39,877 bases of DNA, taken from positions 1-39,877 of the forward strand of contig JAFTIA010000046.1 of the NCBI GenBank assembly GCA_017457105.1. The letters run 5' to 3'. The position numbers and the translations under genes are program-made. The notes under the pieces were generated by a model, which made no database searches, was not told where the DNA came from, and saw only the letters and a program-made list of their open reading frames with translations. Below, piece by piece: positions 16,093 through 24,755 of the stretch; within the stretch, counting starts at the first letter, position 1; every line of letters begins with the position of its first letter. This stretch comes from Lentisphaeria bacterium (GTDB taxonomy: Bacteria; Verrucomicrobiota; Lentisphaeria; Victivallales; Victivallaceae).

Positions 16093-16587
16093 ATGAAAAA
16101 ATCTTTACTGGGAATTCTGATGTTGTTTGCCGGTATTGCAGCAGTTCAGGCAGAACCCGTCAATATGATTGATACATACGCCAGCGGCATTCCCAAAGGC
16201 TGGGAAGCCTTCGGAAAAGGCGGCTCCTGCCGCTATGAAAACGGTCTTTTGCGTATGACAGATAACGAAATGAAATTTGAGTGGGGCATCCGCAAGGTCC
16301 TCCCCATTTCCCAGCCGGGCCGTTACACCTTTACCCTTGAAGTCGCCCTGCCGGAAAACTGCGCCAATGCGGGCAGAATGAAACTGATGCTGATGGCGGG
16401 CAACCGTGTGGGATCCATCGGCTATCTGAATCAGGCGCGTCCGGGGGAATTTGTGAAAATCAGTTCCACGCTTGAACTGTTTGATAAAACCTCCAAGATC
16501 ACCGTCTATATCAGTGGATCTTTCAACGAAACCGGTGACTACTACATCCGCAAGGCAGACTTCAGCCGGGCACCGGTCAGACGCTGA
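16093..16587 (+). CDS. Small secreted jelly-roll-like (CBM-like) protein
   Basis: 164 residues with a signal peptide (about 1-20, cleaved after VQA) and one beta-rich domain. The domain aligns by eye with the N-terminus of the 1453-residue protein two genes later: both have GWxxxG, a C-x-ENGLLR core, EWGI and the PGxY(T/E)xTxE strand, then a closing YxIRxxD. It is therefore probably a free-standing carbohydrate- or partner-binding module made by duplication. AGGGAGG lies upstream of the ATG. An intrinsic terminator follows 7 bp after the stop codon. Confidence 0.75.
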   Translation: MKKSLLGILMLFAGIAAVQAEPVNMIDTYASGIPKGWEAFGKGGSCRYENGLLRMTDNEMKFEWGIRKVLPISQPGRYTFTLEVALPENCANAGRMKLMLMAGNRVGSIGYLNQARPGEFVKISSTLELFDKTSKITVYISGSFNETGDYYIRKADFSRAPVRR

Positions 16588-16593
16588 TCAATC

Positions 16594-16639
16594 ATTAAAA
16601 AACAGAAAAATCTCCCCTTTTTGCGGAGAGTTTTTTAAT
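16594..16639. terminator. Rho-independent terminator, bidirectional form
   Basis: TCTCC (16611-16615) pairs with GGAGA (16625-16629), followed by TTTTTT; the outer A run ATTAAAAAAC (16594-16603) is complementary to GTTTTTTAAT (16630-16639). It separates the small CBM-like gene from the large lyase-like gene and may set their expression ratio. Confidence 0.7.
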
Positions 16640-16654
16640 CATAAGGGATCGACC

Positions 16655-19600
16655 ATGTTGAAATATATTCTGCCTTTTGCTTTTTTCTGTACCTGCGTTG
16701 CCGCCCCTCTGCCGCTGACACCGGGAAAAGACGGCCTGCCGGCAGGCTGGAAACGGTACGGAACAGGCCCAGGCATCATCAAATGCGAAAACGGCCTTCT
16801 CCGGCTTGCGGATCAAAGTAACTTGAACGAATGGGGTATTTACAGAATTTTTGAAAACCCCGCTCCGGGAAAATACGAAATCACCATGGAGGCAAAAGGC
16901 AACCTTACCCGCGGGCAGATGATCGCGATCCCGGATGGGCAGAAACTTGTATCCGTCAATCTGACCGGCAATACAGGAAATCAGTTTAAAAAATTCGGCA
17001 TCGGCTATGAAGTTCCGGCGGGATGCAGAAGAGTCACCTTTTACATCATGAGTTTTTACCATGAAACGCCGGATTATGTGATCCGCAATATTGATTTAAC
17101 ACAGGTAAAAGAATTTTCTCCGGCGGTTCAACAGGCGATCCGCCACACCACGCCCCTGCCCCCGCAGCCGGTCATAAAACTGAAAAATCTTTACTTGACA
17201 ACGCCTCTGGATAAAGCGTGGATCGTCCCCGGCAACACCCCGGCACTGCATCAGGCGGCACAGAAATTGGCAACGCGTTTCGGCGGGAAAGTCCTTTCTC
17301 CGGAAAATATCCAACTGCCGCTGAAAAATCATGTGATCGCTCTGGGAAACCGGATCAACAACGATCTCATCAATGATTTGTATCTCCGGAGTTTCTGTTA
17401 CACCGATGCAGTCTATCCCGGGCAAGGCGGTCATGAACTCCGGAGCATCCACAACCCCACCGGAGGCGGATTCAATGTGATCCTCTGCGGAGGCAGTGAT
17501 GATGCCGGAGCCGTCAAAGCCGCAAAACTTCTGGCAGAAAAGGATAAAAATGCAGGGTTTCTGCAGGATGTTCATTTCCCGGCGTTCCGGAAAAATTTTG
17601 ATCCATGCGATCCGGAACACTACTATCTCAACCGCAACGGCGGCTATTTCGGGTGGAACCTGATTGCCGGGATGATGGCTCTTTTTTATCAGACTGGCGA
17701 CACTTTTTATGCCAAAGAATTTCTCCGTCTGGCATTTCCGGATGCTCAAGCCCGCAAGGATCTGCAAAAATACAACCCGGAAAGTTTTGACCGTCTGAAC
17801 GATCCCCTTTCCGGGCCCTATCATTACCTCGGGCACCAGATGATTTTGTTGTGGGATCTTATTGAAGAACATCCCGTTTTCACCAATGAACAGCGGTTGA
17901 AAGTCACCAACGCTTTTCTCCGCCAGTGGCAGCACCATATCCGGGATACCCGGCCGATGGGGCGGCACATGGTCGCTACCAGCCGTCACGGTCAGTGGGG
18001 ACAAATCTGCAATTATTCTCTTGCCCGGTATTTTGACCGGGATTATCCGGATCCGGCATGGACCGTTTCCCTCCACCGGGCGGAGGCGGAATTTGCTCTT
18101 GCCGGTTTCAAACAGGGCTGGATCCTCGGTGAAGGCGGTATTTTAAGCTGGCTTGTTTCCGGCTCCATCAATCCGGCGGTGCAATTTTATGCGCTCTCCG
18201 GCGGTGCAAAGTTTGCTCCCGATGGTGCGCTTGCCAATGTTTTGAAGTTCTGGGAAACCCAGTGGGACGGCACTCCCCGCAGTGAAGTCCTTGGCAGTGC
18301 AAGCCGCCAAACCTTTTATCTTGTTTCGGAACATACCGGGGATGGCAAATATCTCTGGTATGCGGATCTTTTGAAGCCCTATCCGGAAAAAAAGTTCAAA
18401 CTGGGGGCATCATTCAATCCCACCGGAAAAATCGCGCCCCGTCCCCCGGCAGAATTGATCCGGAACTGGACCGCCGCCCCCATGAAACTTGGGGAACACC
18501 GCTTTTACGGATTGCAGGCACCGCTGGAAAAATGCTTCCTCGGCGTGGGCTGGCGGGACTCTCTGGATACAACAGGCGACTGGATCAGTTTCAACTGTTT
18601 CAATGAAAAATACCGTACGCCCTTCAAACTTTTGAGTCTTTACGGATTGCGGCTGAACGGACACCGGCTTTTGAGCGGCTTCGGAAACTATGTACAGACT
18701 GTCCGGGGCGGCATTACAGATAAAGCGATCCCCACAGTGGGACAGGTCTATTCCTTCGGGAAAGCGGGCGATGCAGTCTATTTTTCAGGCGGTGTGCCGG
18801 ATCACGCTTATTCAGCATGGCAGCGGGATCTTTTGCTGCGCCCCCGGACATGGCTGATTTTGGCAGACACCATCACGCCGGCAGAGAAATCCGATCTGGA
18901 TATTTCCGCAATGATCCACCTGCAAACACTGGGCAGCATCATGCAGGCTCCCGGCTCGGTGAACCAGATCTATTTTACCTCCACCCATACTGACAGTTCG
19001 ATTCCGGTTAAGGAAATGCGCTGCGGCGGTATCCCGGAATGCAGTACCGCTTCCGGCCCCCGGATGGTCGTTTTCAAAACAAAGAATGTGGGGGACAAAG
19101 CCCGCATCACCTTCCGTGTCCCGCAGGACATCACCTGCCTGCCGGAACTGACGATCTTTGACCACAACACCCGTGCGGGATCCGTCCATGTGTATCTTGA
19201 CGGCAAAAAAACGCACAGTGCCGTCCCCCATTTTTCTCCGGAATCCCACCTGCTGTCCCGCAGTATCCGGTTCGGCAAACAACTCCTGACGAAGGGGGAT
19301 CACACCATAGAACTGGAAGTGGCATCCATTTCCAATCAGGCGGCATCCAACTGGATCGCCGCCGGGGCGTTGTCCCTCCCCCCTGCGGCACGGGACAGCA
19401 AAATCATGTCCATGACATCCAGTGATGGAATCGTTACCATGCGGGCATGGAATGAAGCTGTTATAAAGCGTAATCTTGCCAGCGATCCGGCAAAAGCTGT
19501 TACCACTTTTTCCCTTTTTGCCCCCGGCGATCCGGCGAATCCGATCACAGCCAAAACGCTGACAGATTCTGCGGCACTGTTCCGTATGCCGGAACCGGTT

Positions 19601-21016
19601 CTGGCGTTCTGCCGGGAATACCCGGGGGTCGGCAAAGCAAACATGGCAACACTGGAAGAAAACCGTCTTTCCGGCTTCGGCATCCGGCATCTGGCAAACT
19701 CGTTCCAATCCGGAAGTCCGGTTTCTCTGGATTGGGAATTCGGCAAAAGCCTTGCCATTACAGGAAAAGCCGGGACAAAATGCACGATCAACGGACAAAA
19801 TTATATTCTTGATGCCAAAGGGGAACTGCTGGTAAAAAACCTTACCCCTGCCGACAAGAACTCATGGCAGACACTTCTCCGGAATATCCGGAAGAAAAGC
19901 GATCAAAACAATATTGCAGCCCCTCCGATCCCGACAGCGGCAAAATATACGGAAGTAACAAAACTGCCGGGAGGTCTTGCTTTTATCCGGCCGGTAAAAG
20001 AGGGTTTCCTTGCGGGAGCAGGGAAACAACTTCTGATCCTGGATCAGCATTACCGCATCCGTGCGGCGATCCCGTTTACTGCCCCGGTGATCAGCGGTGT
20101 GGAAGCCGGAAACCTGTATATTGCAGGAACACGGGGCGAGGAAATCGCCGCCATCAATAAAGAATTCAAAAAAATCTGGTCCATTACCTCGCAAATGGCA
20201 CCGGAAGTCGTGGCAAGTCATAAATATTACTGGTTCAAATCCGTTTATCCCGGTGTGCTGTCGCTGGAATACCGGGATGGCCGCATTTATGCCGGAGGGG
20301 CCTGTACCATGGAAGTGCTGGATCTCCATGGCAAACTTGTAAAACGATATGCCCAGACATGGGGCCCCTGCCGCTGGATCACCTTTGTGGACAAGCCGGA
20401 TGGCTCTTATGATGCAGTGGGCCTCCGTCACAGCGCGGCAGACGGCATGTATATGTGGAGCGTCAACAGCAAAACCGGACAGAATGTCCGCAGTCATGCA
20501 GACAATATGCCGGGATATGTTCATTTCCCCTCCTTCGGTTCTCTTTACAGAACCAAAGCCTTTACTGCAGATTTCAACGGCAACGGCAAACCGGAACTTC
20601 TGGCAGATGCGCAAGGGATGTACAGCTGGCTTAATTTGTACGATGCCTCCGGCAAACCTCTGGCACAGGCGAATCTGGGGCCGGGCAATGTGATCCGCAA
20701 CTGGACCACAGGCGATATTACAGGCGATGAGCGGCCGGAAGCAGTTGTCGCCACCTGGTCCAGCCAGTTGATCGCCCTGAATGGCAACTGCCAGCCGCTG
20801 TGGACAGCGGATACCCCCATTCAAGGGGAATTGATTGCCGTTGATCCGGTCAAACACACCATTGCCGTGGCAGCAAAAGACCGTCTTTTCTGCGTTGATT
20901 CCAACGGGAGAACATGTTATTTTGTCCGGCTGCCTTTTGCAGTGGAACATTTGTGGAGTTCCGGCGGCGCATTCTATGCGGCATCCGCCAAAGGAATCTG
21001 CCGTATAGATCAATAA
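16655..21016 (+). CDS. Giant secreted polysaccharide-lyase-like protein
   Basis: 1453 residues. The ATG at 16655 follows AAGGGA and opens with a signal peptide (about 1-16). Parts by eye: a jelly-roll-like module (about 20-150) shared with the preceding gene; an alpha/beta segment (about 175-300) like those before GH67- or lyase-type toroids; an alpha-alpha toroid (about 325-600) with aromatic- and His-rich motifs such as RHGQWGQ near 440; beta-sandwich regions (about 600-1100) of heparinase II/III style; and a C-terminal propeller-like part (about 1110-1453) with FG-GAP/VCBS-type repeats (FNGNGKPELL near 1302, ITGDERPEAV near 1352). A uronic-acid polysaccharide lyase is the best guess, but no catalytic residues are proven. 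It may be exported further by the T2SS. Confidence 0.7.
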   Translation: MLKYILPFAFFCTCVAAPLPLTPGKDGLPAGWKRYGTGPGIIKCENGLLRLADQSNLNEWGIYRIFENPAPGKYEITMEAKGNLTRGQMIAIPDGQKLVSVNLTGNTGNQFKKFGIGYEVPAGCRRVTFYIMSFYHETPDYVIRNIDLTQVKEFSPAVQQAIRHTTPLPPQPVIKLKNLYLTTPLDKAWIVPGNTPALHQAAQKLATRFGGKVLSPENIQLPLKNHVIALGNRINNDLINDLYLRSFCYTDAVYPGQGGHELRSIHNPTGGGFNVILCGGSDDAGAVKAAKLLAEKDKNAGFLQDVHFPAFRKNFDPCDPEHYYLNRNGGYFGWNLIAGMMALFYQTGDTFYAKEFLRLAFPDAQARKDLQKYNPESFDRLNDPLSGPYHYLGHQMILLWDLIEEHPVFTNEQRLKVTNAFLRQWQHHIRDTRPMGRHMVATSRHGQWGQICNYSLARYFDRDYPDPAWTVSLHRAEAEFALAGFKQGWILGEGGILSWLVSGSINPAVQFYALSGGAKFAPDGALANVLKFWETQWDGTPRSEVLGSASRQTFYLVSEHTGDGKYLWYADLLKPYPEKKFKLGASFNPTGKIAPRPPAELIRNWTAAPMKLGEHRFYGLQAPLEKCFLGVGWRDSLDTTGDWISFNCFNEKYRTPFKLLSLYGLRLNGHRLLSGFGNYVQTVRGGITDKAIPTVGQVYSFGKAGDAVYFSGGVPDHAYSAWQRDLLLRPRTWLILADTITPAEKSDLDISAMIHLQTLGSIMQAPGSVNQIYFTSTHTDSSIPVKEMRCGGIPECSTASGPRMVVFKTKNVGDKARITFRVPQDITCLPELTIFDHNTRAGSVHVYLDGKKTHSAVPHFSPESHLLSRSIRFGKQLLTKGDHTIELEVASISNQAASNWIAAGALSLPPAARDSKIMSMTSSDGIVTMRAWNEAVIKRNLASDPAKAVTTFSLFAPGDPANPITAKTLTDSAALFRMPEPVLAFCREYPGVGKANMATLEENRLSGFGIRHLANSFQSGSPVSLDWEFGKSLAITGKAGTKCTINGQNYILDAKGELLVKNLTPADKNSWQTLLRNIRKKSDQNNIAAPPIPTAAKYTEVTKLPGGLAFIRPVKEGFLAGAGKQLLILDQHYRIRAAIPFTAPVISGVEAGNLYIAGTRGEEIAAINKEFKKIWSITSQMAPEVVASHKYYWFKSVYPGVLSLEYRDGRIYAGGACTMEVLDLHGKLVKRYAQTWGPCRWITFVDKPDGSYDAVGLRHSAADGMYMWSVNSKTGQNVRSHADNMPGYVHFPSFGSLYRTKAFTADFNGNGKPELLADAQGMYSWLNLYDASGKPLAQANLGPGNVIRNWTTGDITGDERPEAVVATWSSQLIALNGNCQPLWTADTPIQGELIAVDPVKHTIAVAAKDRLFCVDSNGRTCYFVRLPFAVEHLWSSGGAFYAASAKGICRIDQ

Positions 21017-21021
21017 AACCC

Positions 21022-21061
21022 AAAACGCCCTGCTGCCATTTCCGTCAACAGGGCGTTTTTT
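21022..21061. terminator. Rho-independent terminator shared by convergent genes
   Basis: AAAACGCCCTG (21022-21032) and CAGGGCGTTTTTT (21049-21061) form an 11-bp stem with a 16-nt loop and flanking A and T runs, so it can work in both directions. It ends the large lyase-like gene and the minus-strand PHP gene, whose stop is 10 bp away. Confidence 0.88.
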
Positions 21062-21071
21062 CCGGCCGGGA

Positions 21072-21962
21072 TCATTTTTCCGGAGGAACCGGGATGGGGT
21101 TGCTCCATGCGTAATTCCCGGCGGCATCCCGCAACTGGATGCGCCCCGCCGTACGGCAGCGGCGCAGATCCACCGTCAATTCCCGGCAGTTTTTTTCATC
21201 CCCCGGGAACGGTTGTCCGGGAATATTTACCGGGCATCCGCTGGAAAAACGCCCCACCACCACTGCAGAAACAACTTCCGAAAATTCAGCGTGGAGCATA
21301 TATCCATCCAGTTCGATCCGGGTGAATTCGGGTCCTTGTGTAGCATAAAAACTGCCGTTTTTCAAAGCATCCACAATGGATGCCGGGGATTTGTCTTCCG
21401 CCAGAACCATGGTCCAGCCGTGACCGAAATCGCTTAAAGAATGAATATCATCCACAGCAAGAGCGGGGCAGTTCCACCCGGCATCGATCAACTCATCCCA
21501 TATTGGCATATTGTATTCTTTCCCGATATAGCGGGTGGAGGAGTTGTAAACTTCGATCCCGGCAAGACCGTGCAGAGAAAGGATTTCCTCACTGCGAGTT
21601 CCGCACCAGTAAGGATGGGCCCCATAACTCAGCCCTCCGGCGGCATTGACGGCATCCACAGCCTCCTGTGCCGTTTCAAATACGCCGGGAAAGTCCGCCG
21701 GAACATTCACCGCCAGCAAATGCCACAAGCCGAACCGGGGGTGTCCCGGGTGCAATTCAATGCCGGAAAGAAGCGTCATTCCCCTGTGATCCAGCGTGGT
21801 CAAATCGTTGGTCTTCCGGTGATCACTGAAACTTAATACATCATACCCCCGCATACTGTAAAAATCCACCACCTGCTGCGGAGAAAACTTACCGTCCGAC
21901 ACGGTGGAATAGGTATGCAGATTCGCCTTGTAAGCATTCAAAGCCTTCCCGAAATAAATCAC
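21072..21962 (-). CDS. PHP-domain metal-dependent phosphoesterase-like protein
   Basis: 296 residues. PHP family motifs in order: LHTYSTVSDG (15-24), SFSDHR, SGIELHP, GAHPYW, GIEVYN and LAVDDIHS. The first motif normally reads HxH, but here it is H16-T-Y18. A small beta domain follows the PHP core. The start is GTG at 21962, chosen for AAAGGAG seven bases upstream; the frame is open further up but has no start signal. It lies 17 bp downstream of the DMT transporter gene on the same strand, so they form an operon. The substrate is unknown; CehA/McbA-like phosphoesterases are the nearest relatives by motif. Confidence 0.8.
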   Translation of the reverse strand: MIYFGKALNAYKANLHTYSTVSDGKFSPQQVVDFYSMRGYDVLSFSDHRKTNDLTTLDHRGMTLLSGIELHPGHPRFGLWHLLAVNVPADFPGVFETAQEAVDAVNAAGGLSYGAHPYWCGTRSEEILSLHGLAGIEVYNSSTRYIGKEYNMPIWDELIDAGWNCPALAVDDIHSLSDFGHGWTMVLAEDKSPASIVDALKNGSFYATQGPEFTRIELDGYMLHAEFSEVVSAVVVGRFSSGCPVNIPGQPFPGDEKNCRELTVDLRRCRTAGRIQLRDAAGNYAWSNPIPVPPEK

Positions 21963-21979
21963 AATCAACTCCTTTCGTT

Positions 21980-22816
21980 TCAAATAGATAACAACAAAAC
22001 AGCCCCCACTCCGCAAACGATCCCGACCCAAACGGACTTGGTCATTTTTTCATGCAGGAAAAGGGCACTGCAGCCAAAGGTCAGAAGAAAACTCATCTGG
22101 GCTATGGGAAGAACGATGGAGGCTTCGCCGTATTGCAGAGCCGCCGCCATGGTAAAAACGATCCCCGCCACCAGCAGTCCGGAAAGCCCCCCGTACCGCC
22201 AGATGTGCGGCTGATCTTTCAAAGACTGCTTTTCCCGGAACACGGCAAAAAGCACCCCGCCAAGGATCCAGAAAAGACTGTTGACCACCACCACCATATT
22301 CCGGTCAGCACCGTTCAAAAATCCGAAACGGTAACTCAACCCCATTCCCGCACGGAGAAATGCAGCAATAAGAACCATCAGGAATCCGCCAAGAACGAAT
22401 TTTCCCGCCTTGTCCCCCCGGGGCAGAAACGCCAGCACCGCCGCCGTTGCCAAAGCCACGCCGATCCACTGCATCAAAGACAAAGATTCATTCAGGAGCA
22501 GAGCCGCCCCGATGACCACCGGAACCAGATTCAGCCGGTAAACCGTGGAACACAAACCTGCCCCCAGCCGTTCCATGGCTTCCAGCAGAAGCAAGTTGGC
22601 TGTAATGGAAAAAAATCCGGAGATCGCCCCCCAAATCAATGTCATGCGCCAGTTGCTTTCCGGCGCCATGGGGAGCCACACTGTCACCAGAAGCCACACC
22701 AGCCCCACGATGGCGGCAAAATACCCCTTGGAGCGTTTTTTCCGGGCATAAAATTTGAACAGTAAATCATTTCCGGCAGCAAAGACCAGACACAACAGAG
22801 CAAATACGATCGCCAT
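21980..22816 (-). CDS. EamA/DMT-family transporter
   Basis: 278-residue membrane protein with about ten helices in two EamA-like halves and a short basic loop (ARKKRSKG) after the first helix. The ATG at 22816 is preferred over a TTG nine bases upstream, since AAAAGGA directly abuts the TTG. Upstream is a TTGTAA/TATATT promoter of the same form as the one before the other DMT gene at 15185. It is co-transcribed with the PHP gene. A sugar or metabolite is a likely cargo from context only. Confidence 0.8.
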   Translation of the reverse strand: MAIVFALLCLVFAAGNDLLFKFYARKKRSKGYFAAIVGLVWLLVTVWLPMAPESNWRMTLIWGAISGFFSITANLLLLEAMERLGAGLCSTVYRLNLVPVVIGAALLLNESLSLMQWIGVALATAAVLAFLPRGDKAGKFVLGGFLMVLIAAFLRAGMGLSYRFGFLNGADRNMVVVVNSLFWILGGVLFAVFREKQSLKDQPHIWRYGGLSGLLVAGIVFTMAAALQYGEASIVLPIAQMSFLLTFGCSALFLHEKMTKSVWVGIVCGVGAVLLLSI

Positions 22817-22843
22817 AATCCCCAAATCCTTTTATTTCCGTTT

Positions 22844-22871
22844 AATATACTGCTGAATACTTTTTTTACAA
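22844..22871 (-). promoter_or_regulatory. Promoter of the DMT-PHP operon
   Basis: On the minus strand TTGTAA (22871-22866), 16-bp spacer, TATATT (22849-22844). The -35 box is 9 bp from that of the divergent promoter at 22881, so the two RNA polymerases could interfere. Confidence 0.6.
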
Positions 22872-22880
22872 GAGAAGGGC

Positions 22881-22908
22881 TTGACACTTTTTTGAAAAAG
22901 GATATAGT
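22881..22908 (+). promoter_or_regulatory. Promoter of the duplicated secreted protein gene
   Basis: TTGACA (22881-22886), 16-bp spacer, TATAGT (22903-22908), 40 bp upstream of the start at 22949. It is nearly consensus and probably strong. Confidence 0.72.
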
Positions 22909-22948
22909 ATATTTTGACTTGATTCACTCAAAAGAGAAAGGACAACAA

Positions 22949-23953
22949 ATGAAAAAATCATTATTTACCGTGGCATTGATGCTGTGCGGACTGGCAGTTT
23001 TTGCAGAAACGCTCTGGGATGGCGATTTGGCATCTGTCACACTGGATTTCGGGAAAAAACTGCAGGATGTTTCTGTCAAAACAGAAGACGGTTCCCTGCT
23101 GATTTCCGGAACCAGCGAAGGAAACAGTGTAACTTATATCAGTGCAGAGATCCGTGTAAAGCCCTTTGTCCTCGGCGATAAATTCGTCACCATGGAAGTT
23201 TCCAGCGATGATGCCAAAACCACCGAAGCCATCTATATCCGCCTCCAGAATGCCAGGCGGAAAAATGTATTGAGTTTCCAGCGCTGGGCGTCCCCCCTGA
23301 AAGAAAAAGGGGAAAAATACTATCTTCAGCAGGCAGTATCCTACCCCACCATGAAATGGGAAACAGCGGAAATCAAAGCCCCGGTGACGGATCCCATTGA
23401 CCGGATCGTGATTTTCATCGGCACAAGAGGCGACGGCAAACCCCTCAGTGTCAAAGTCAAAAATATCGAACTGAATGACGCCATGGGGAAACTCCCCATC
23501 CGCCCCGGGGAAATCCGGCCGGTATCCGGCAATGACAGCCTTGCCCGTGCGTTCAAAGACGGTAACACCGTTTATATCGACGCCATCCCGCTGACCGATG
23601 CAGTGGCTTACACCTATGTGAAAATTCCTTTCAAGGGCGACCTCACCGGCAAAAAACTGGTCTTTTCCGGCATGACCTCTGCCCCGCAAACCGCCGGAGC
23701 CCTTTATGTCCGCGGCTATAACAGCAAAAAAGAGTGCATCCTCTCCTACGGGAGCTGGGGCGGTCTTCTGAAAGGCACATCTCAAATTTTTACCCTGACA
23801 CCCGGCCAGAACAGCTGCGGACTGAAATGGGAAACCGACCGTGCCAAGACCGGTGCGGCGCAAGATCTGGCGCAGCTGGAACTGATCATCGGCGCAAAAG
23901 GCAAAAAAGAACAGGCAGTCAATGCTGTCTTTGAGAATATTCAACTGCAGTAA
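22949..23953 (+). CDS. Secreted protein with two tandem beta-rich repeats, unknown
   Basis: 334 residues. The ATG at 22949 is preceded by AAAGGA and begins a signal peptide (about 1-19, VFA cleavage); an upstream ATG at 22892 lies inside the promoter and is rejected. The mature protein has two similar halves (about 60-175 and 219-333): IYIRLQNARRKNVLSF aligns with LYVRGYNSKKECILSY, MKWET with LKWET, and both halves end in a VxxxN/ENI-E/Q-L strand. Each looks like a carbohydrate-binding-type sandwich. It has its own promoter and a strong terminator, so it is a single-gene unit. No enzyme motif is seen. Confidence 0.75.
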   Translation: MKKSLFTVALMLCGLAVFAETLWDGDLASVTLDFGKKLQDVSVKTEDGSLLISGTSEGNSVTYISAEIRVKPFVLGDKFVTMEVSSDDAKTTEAIYIRLQNARRKNVLSFQRWASPLKEKGEKYYLQQAVSYPTMKWETAEIKAPVTDPIDRIVIFIGTRGDGKPLSVKVKNIELNDAMGKLPIRPGEIRPVSGNDSLARAFKDGNTVYIDAIPLTDAVAYTYVKIPFKGDLTGKKLVFSGMTSAPQTAGALYVRGYNSKKECILSYGSWGGLLKGTSQIFTLTPGQNSCGLKWETDRAKTGAAQDLAQLELIIGAKGKKEQAVNAVFENIQLQ

Positions 23954-23977
23954 AAACGATTTGCTCTGATTCAGACT

Positions 23978-24013
23978 CCTGTTCCGGAAACGTTCCGGAA
24001 CAGGATTTTTTTT
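23978..24013 (+). terminator. Strong rho-independent terminator
   Basis: A perfect 12-bp stem (CCTGTTCCGGAA 23978-23989 with its complement 23993-24004), 3-nt loop and eight Ts at 24006-24013. It ends the secreted duplicated protein gene. Confidence 0.93.
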
Positions 24014-24023
24014 GTCTTACAAA

Positions 24024-24054
24024 TTGACTTTTCTGTAAATAGCGTTATTTTAAT
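24024..24054 (+). promoter_or_regulatory. Possible rex promoter
   Basis: TTGACT (24024-24029) with either TATTTT (24046-24051, 16-bp spacer) or TTTAAT (24049-24054, 19-bp spacer). No full Rex-type operator (TTGTGA/TCACAA) is seen here. Confidence 0.45.
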
Positions 24055-24079
24055 AGCTGTTAAATGAATGGAGTCAAAT

Positions 24080-24727
24080 ATGAAAATCCAACGGACACCG
24101 ACCTTGCGCCGGATGCCGACTTATTTGCATAAATTGTACCTGATGCGGCAGGAGGGGAAAACCTACGCATCCTGTACCGATTTGGCAAAATATATGAATA
24201 TCGATTTGATCGTCACCCGAAAAGATATTGCCATGACCGGGCTGGCGGGGCACCGGCATTACGGATATAAGATCGATGAATTGATCGATGCTATTTTGCG
24301 CTATATCGGCTGGGCTCAAACACTTCCGGCGACTTTGATCGGTGCAGGCGCACTGGGATCGGCGTTGCTGGGCTATACCGACTTTACGACATACAATTTA
24401 CGGATCGAATCGGTTTTTGACATCAATCCGGCAAAGATCGGTACCCAGATCCACGGTCATACGGTTCAGGATATGGCGGCCATTGAAGAGCGCTTGCGGA
24501 ATGCTCCGCCTAAAATCGCGATCCTGTGCGTTTCCAACACCGCCGCCCAGCAGGTTGCGGATACCGTGATCAAACTGGGTATCCGGTATATATGGAACTT
24601 TGCCAATGTCTGCCTGACCGTTCCGGAAAATGTGATCGTCCAGCGGGAAGTCATTGCAGGCGGCTTTGCCGTTCTTGCCGCCAAGATCAAAGCGGCTGAA
24701 TCCGGCGGTATGACTGCCGAAGAATAA
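24080..24727 (+). CDS. rex: Redox-sensing transcriptional repressor Rex
   Basis: 215 residues, the normal Rex length. The N-terminal winged helix (about 5-75) has the family features TLRRMPTYLHKL, SCTDLAKYM and TRKDIAMTG; the Rossmann domain has GAGALGSAL at 88-96, and a C-terminal swapped helix follows (GGFAVLAAKIKAAE). Rex binds NADH/NAD+ and represses fermentation and respiration genes when NADH is low. The ATG at 24080 has GGAG upstream; an ATG 12 bp earlier is an alternative. azlC follows after 28 bp. Fumarase and aconitase genes further on would be natural targets, but I found no clear Rex box at them. Confidence 0.9.
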   Translation: MKIQRTPTLRRMPTYLHKLYLMRQEGKTYASCTDLAKYMNIDLIVTRKDIAMTGLAGHRHYGYKIDELIDAILRYIGWAQTLPATLIGAGALGSALLGYTDFTTYNLRIESVFDINPAKIGTQIHGHTVQDMAAIEERLRNAPPKIAILCVSNTAAQQVADTVIKLGIRYIWNFANVCLTVPENVIVQREVIAGGFAVLAAKIKAAESGGMTAEE

Positions 24728-24755
24728 AAAAATTTCTCTTTCCGGATTTTTATTC

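Noticed and set aside
18812-21127. Long minus-strand frames opposite the large lyase-like gene
   Set aside because: They have no ribosome binding sites or motifs, and the plus-strand protein shows a signal peptide and continuous domains across the region.
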